A DNA stretch of 13,066 bases from Baffinella frigidus (Eukaryota > Cryptophyceae > Cryptomonadales > Baffinellaceae), in assembly GCA_026770585.1 (NCBI GenBank), contig MU646879.1, positions 258,284 through 271,349 of the forward strand, in the 5' to 3' direction. Both the position numbers and the translations under genes were made by a program. Below are positions 11,317 through 13,066 of the stretch, piece after piece. Numbering within the stretch: position 1 is the first letter of the stretch; every line of letters starts with the position of its first letter. The notes under the pieces were generated by a model. The model saw only the letters and a program-made list of their open reading frames with translations. It had not been told where the DNA came from and did not search any database.

Positions 11317-12212
11317 GTACTCATCCGTAATCTCTAAAACCCGCAACCCGAAACCCTGAAAAACGAAAAACGAAAAGCGAAGAACGAGACTCGGCTGCCC
11401 CCCGGCCTGCGACCCCTTCAGGTACCACACCCTATCACTTAGCAGCAGGCGAAGACCTGTTCACCTTGAATCCAAGGTGGAATTCCGGTTAGGTTCCAGG
11501 GCCATTGATAAGATTCTAGTACGAATTTTTAGATGGACTTTGTCGGTGAAGCTCCCGGTGGCTGCTAAGTGGAACCTTGAATAAATCCGAAACCCCGAAA
11601 TTCGAAACCCGGATCCCGGAACCCGCCAAGCTCCTCTCTCTGCCTCGGCAGCCCCCCGGCCTGCGACCCCTTCAGGTACTAGTCCATAATCTCTAAAACC
11701 CGCGACCGAAAATCCGAAAACCGAGGACCGAAACTCGGCTGCCCCCCGGCATGCGACCCCTTCAGGTCCTACACCCTTGAAACACTGAACCCTACATCAT
11801 CCGAAACCCGAAACTCGGAACCCGGAACCCGGAACCCGGAACCCGAAATCCGGAACCCGGAATCCGGAACCCGGAACCCGGAACCCGAAATCCGGAAACC
11901 GGAACCCGGAACCCGAAACCCGGAACTCGGAACCCGAAACGCGCCAAGATCCTCTGCCTCGGCTGCCCCCCAGCCTGCGACCCCTTCAGGTACTAAATCG
12001 AAACGCTAAAAATCCGCCATCAGAAACCAGAGAACCGAAAACCCACAACCCCAAACCAGAAACCAGAAACCCCAAAACCGAAAAACCGAAAACCGGAACC
12101 CGAAATTCGGCTGCCCTCCGGCGTGCGACCCCTTCATGTACTGACCATAACTTGAAGGGAACCTCTGAAACCCGAAGCCCCAAACACGAAACACGGACCC
12201 CGATTTGTGCAG
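11317..12212 (+). repeat. Region after APX exon 9: five copies of its donor edge among CCGGAAC/CCCGAAA repeats
   Basis: The end of exon 9, CTGCGACCCCTTCAG followed by GTAC, recurs with edge positions 11421, 11675, 11765, 11989 and 12137 (the last with T for G). Copies at 11625-11675 and 11942-11989 extend back to the GCCAAG of the exon. The GT follows every copy. Between them are tracts of GGAACCC, CCGAAAT and ACCAGAA, strongest at 11813-11935. Confidence 0.88.
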
Positions 12213-12246
12213 ACGCGATTGCGGTCTTATCGCTTTCATAGGCTAA
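12213..12246 (+). other. Possible terminal exon of the peroxidase gene
   Basis: Exon 9 ends in phase 2 (AG|GT). At 12210-12212 a CAG preceded by TTTGTG could be an acceptor; joining there completes an Arg codon and adds RDCGLIAFIG before TAA at 12244-12246. That stop lies inside the left terminal repeat of the inverted-repeat element starting at 12240, so the C terminus would have been created or shortened by an insertion. This is inference: no family conservation supports these residues, and the true last exon could lie beyond the window. Confidence 0.22.
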
Positions 12247-12400
12247 CGGCCTGAAAATGGGCTAGTTAGGCATACGGCATTGCCCAGGACCTCCTACCGT
12301 AGGCCGAGGGATCCTCGGACCAAAAAGTCTCGGCCTACGGTAGGAGGTCCTAGGCAATGCCGTAGGCCTAACTACCCCATTTTCAGGCCGTTACCCTATT
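12240..12400. mobile_element. Inverted-repeat element with about 70-bp arms and TA flanks
   Basis: The arms run GGCTAACGGCCTGAAAATGG to CCTCCTACCGTAGGCCGAG and back with about four mismatches, around a loop near 12311-12330. TA stands on both sides (12238-12239, 12401-12402). A truncated relative is at 7245-7342, and short CCTACGGTAGG motifs occur in SMC3 intron 3. Like 6905-7074, TA flanks suggest mariner-type mobilisation. Confidence 0.82.
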
Positions 12401-12465
12401 AGCTTGAGGGTTATTCGAAATCCCTTCGAGGTCCGCTGTGTGGATGCCCTGGGGTTTATAAACCC

Positions 12466-12570
12466 TATCCCTTAAGTGGCCAGCCGGTCAAAATTGACCC
12501 GCAAGAGGTCCTAGGCAGGTCCTAGGGCCCTACGGTAGGGCGTATGCGCCTACTGGCCACTTAAGGGATA
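12466..12570. repeat. Hairpin with perfect 18-bp arms
   Basis: TATCCCTTAAGTGGCCAG at 12466-12483 is matched exactly in reverse complement at 12553-12570. The loop contains CCTAGGCAGGTCCTAGG and CCCTACGGTAGGG, linking it to the CCTACGGTAGG family. Just upstream, GGTTATTCGAAATCCCTTCG then a GTCCGCTGTGTGG-type block also occurs near 1925-1970 and 2465-2505. Confidence 0.75.
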
Positions 12571-12627
12571 ACCCCCAAACTTGCTATGGACGGGAATCCC
12601 GACTGAACGAATGGATCACTTGGCGCA

Positions 12628-12786
12628 GGGAGGATCCCATAGGTAAACGGTTTTGATCTCAAACTTTATGGTAATGAAATTTACTACACATAATGAGTTT
12701 TACTAGTGATGTTTAAGCATTCGTGTAGTAATTTTCATTGAATCCAAAAGTTTCAAAACGAAAACGTGTTCCTGTGAGATCCTCCC
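12628..12786. mobile_element. Inverted-repeat element ending GGGAGGATC, with ACTACAC core
   Basis: Outer arms of about 44 bp both start GGGAGGATC and align through AAACTTT. The inner arms AATGAAATTTACTACAC (12673-12689) and GTGTAGTAATTTTCATT (12723-12739) enclose the same 67-bp core length as 8234-8300. GGGAGGATCC recurs at 12981-12990, just before the poly-C run, perhaps the edge of another copy. Confidence 0.75.
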
Positions 12787-13066
12787 GAGGAACGAGATCC
12801 CCTCCGGTTTAGGGTCAAACCCTTAGCCCGAAACCCTTGGCCCTAAACCCTTACCCCCGTAACCAAACGCCCCTATCATACCAAAATTACTACACCCCCA
12901 TTTTTTTTCTTCACTTGTAAAGGACTTGTAAAATTAAAACTTTGAACCCCCCCCCCTTTCTGGCCTCGAGCGGCATGACAGGGAGGATCCCCCCCCCCCC
13001 CCCCCCCCCCCCACCCTAAACCCTTAGCCCTGAACACTGACCATCCCCCCCCCCCCCCCCCCCCCC
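12787..13066 (+). repeat. Telomere-like repeats and two poly-C runs at the right edge
   Basis: CCCTTAGCCC/CCCTAAACCC variants are mixed with a GTAAAGGACTTGTAAAAT tract and an isolated AATTACTACAC. C runs of 24 (12989-13012) and 22 (13045-13066) bases are present; the window stops inside the second. No gene is seen. Confidence 0.7.

Noticed and set aside
12989-13066. Poly-C tracts as a biological signal
   Set aside because: Homopolymers of 22-24 bases at the end of a sequence are often sequencing or assembly artefacts, and the window stops inside one.

Overview
This is nuclear DNA from a eukaryote, most likely an alga. It carries two intron-rich protein genes, a divergent pair sharing a 361-bp intergenic promoter. 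On the minus strand is the 5' part of SMC3, a cohesin ATPase subunit (exons 1-4, residues 1-191; the gene runs off the left edge). On the plus strand is a class I haem peroxidase of the ascorbate peroxidase type (nine exons recognised, about 272 residues, 3' end uncertain). The peroxidase, the high-GC exons, two GC-AG introns out of eight complete ones, and CCCTAAA-type repeats fit an alga of secondary-plastid or dinoflagellate/haptophyte/cryptophyte type. I cannot fix the lineage from sequence alone. I saw no rRNA, tRNA, bacterial operon or CRISPR.

Layout. 1-462: SMC3 intron 4, rich in TTTGGGG/TTTAGGG-like repeats. 463-607: SMC3 exon 4. 608-2902: SMC3 intron 3 (2.3 kb), packed with decayed copies of the exon 4 acceptor edge, hairpin elements and dispersed repeats. 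2903-3787: SMC3 exons 3, 2 and 1. 3788-4148: divergent promoter. 4149-5043: APX exons 1-3. 5044-7378: APX intron 3, holding several inverted-repeat elements and a 1-kb second copy of the whole divergent promoter with both start codons, itself split by two mobile elements. 7379-11316: APX exons 4-9, with introns built from telomere-like repeats and partial copies of the neighbouring exons. 11317-13066: five more copies of the end of APX exon 9, a possible terminal exon, and four inverted-repeat elements or fragments ending in poly-C.

The main observation is a repeated pattern I call exon-edge echoes. In both genes, on opposite strands, introns contain several partial copies of the exon end beside them, each carrying the splice site. 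The AG or GT is kept in most copies while the coding part decays. SMC3 exon 4 has six such copies. APX exons 4 to 9 have between one and five each, some in near-regular arrays of about 105 bp. Two copies of the haem-ligand exon are in frame, of compatible phase, and have AG and GT ends, so they could be spliced.

Second, three inverted-repeat elements can be sized precisely because an uninterrupted paralogous copy of each target lies in the same window: 5894-6330 (CTTGA duplication), 6414-6566 (AAAC duplication) and 6905-7074 (TA duplication). Third, telomere-like repeats in the introns are nearly always C-rich on the transcribed sense strand of both genes; the exception is a G-rich block just upstream of APX exon 8.
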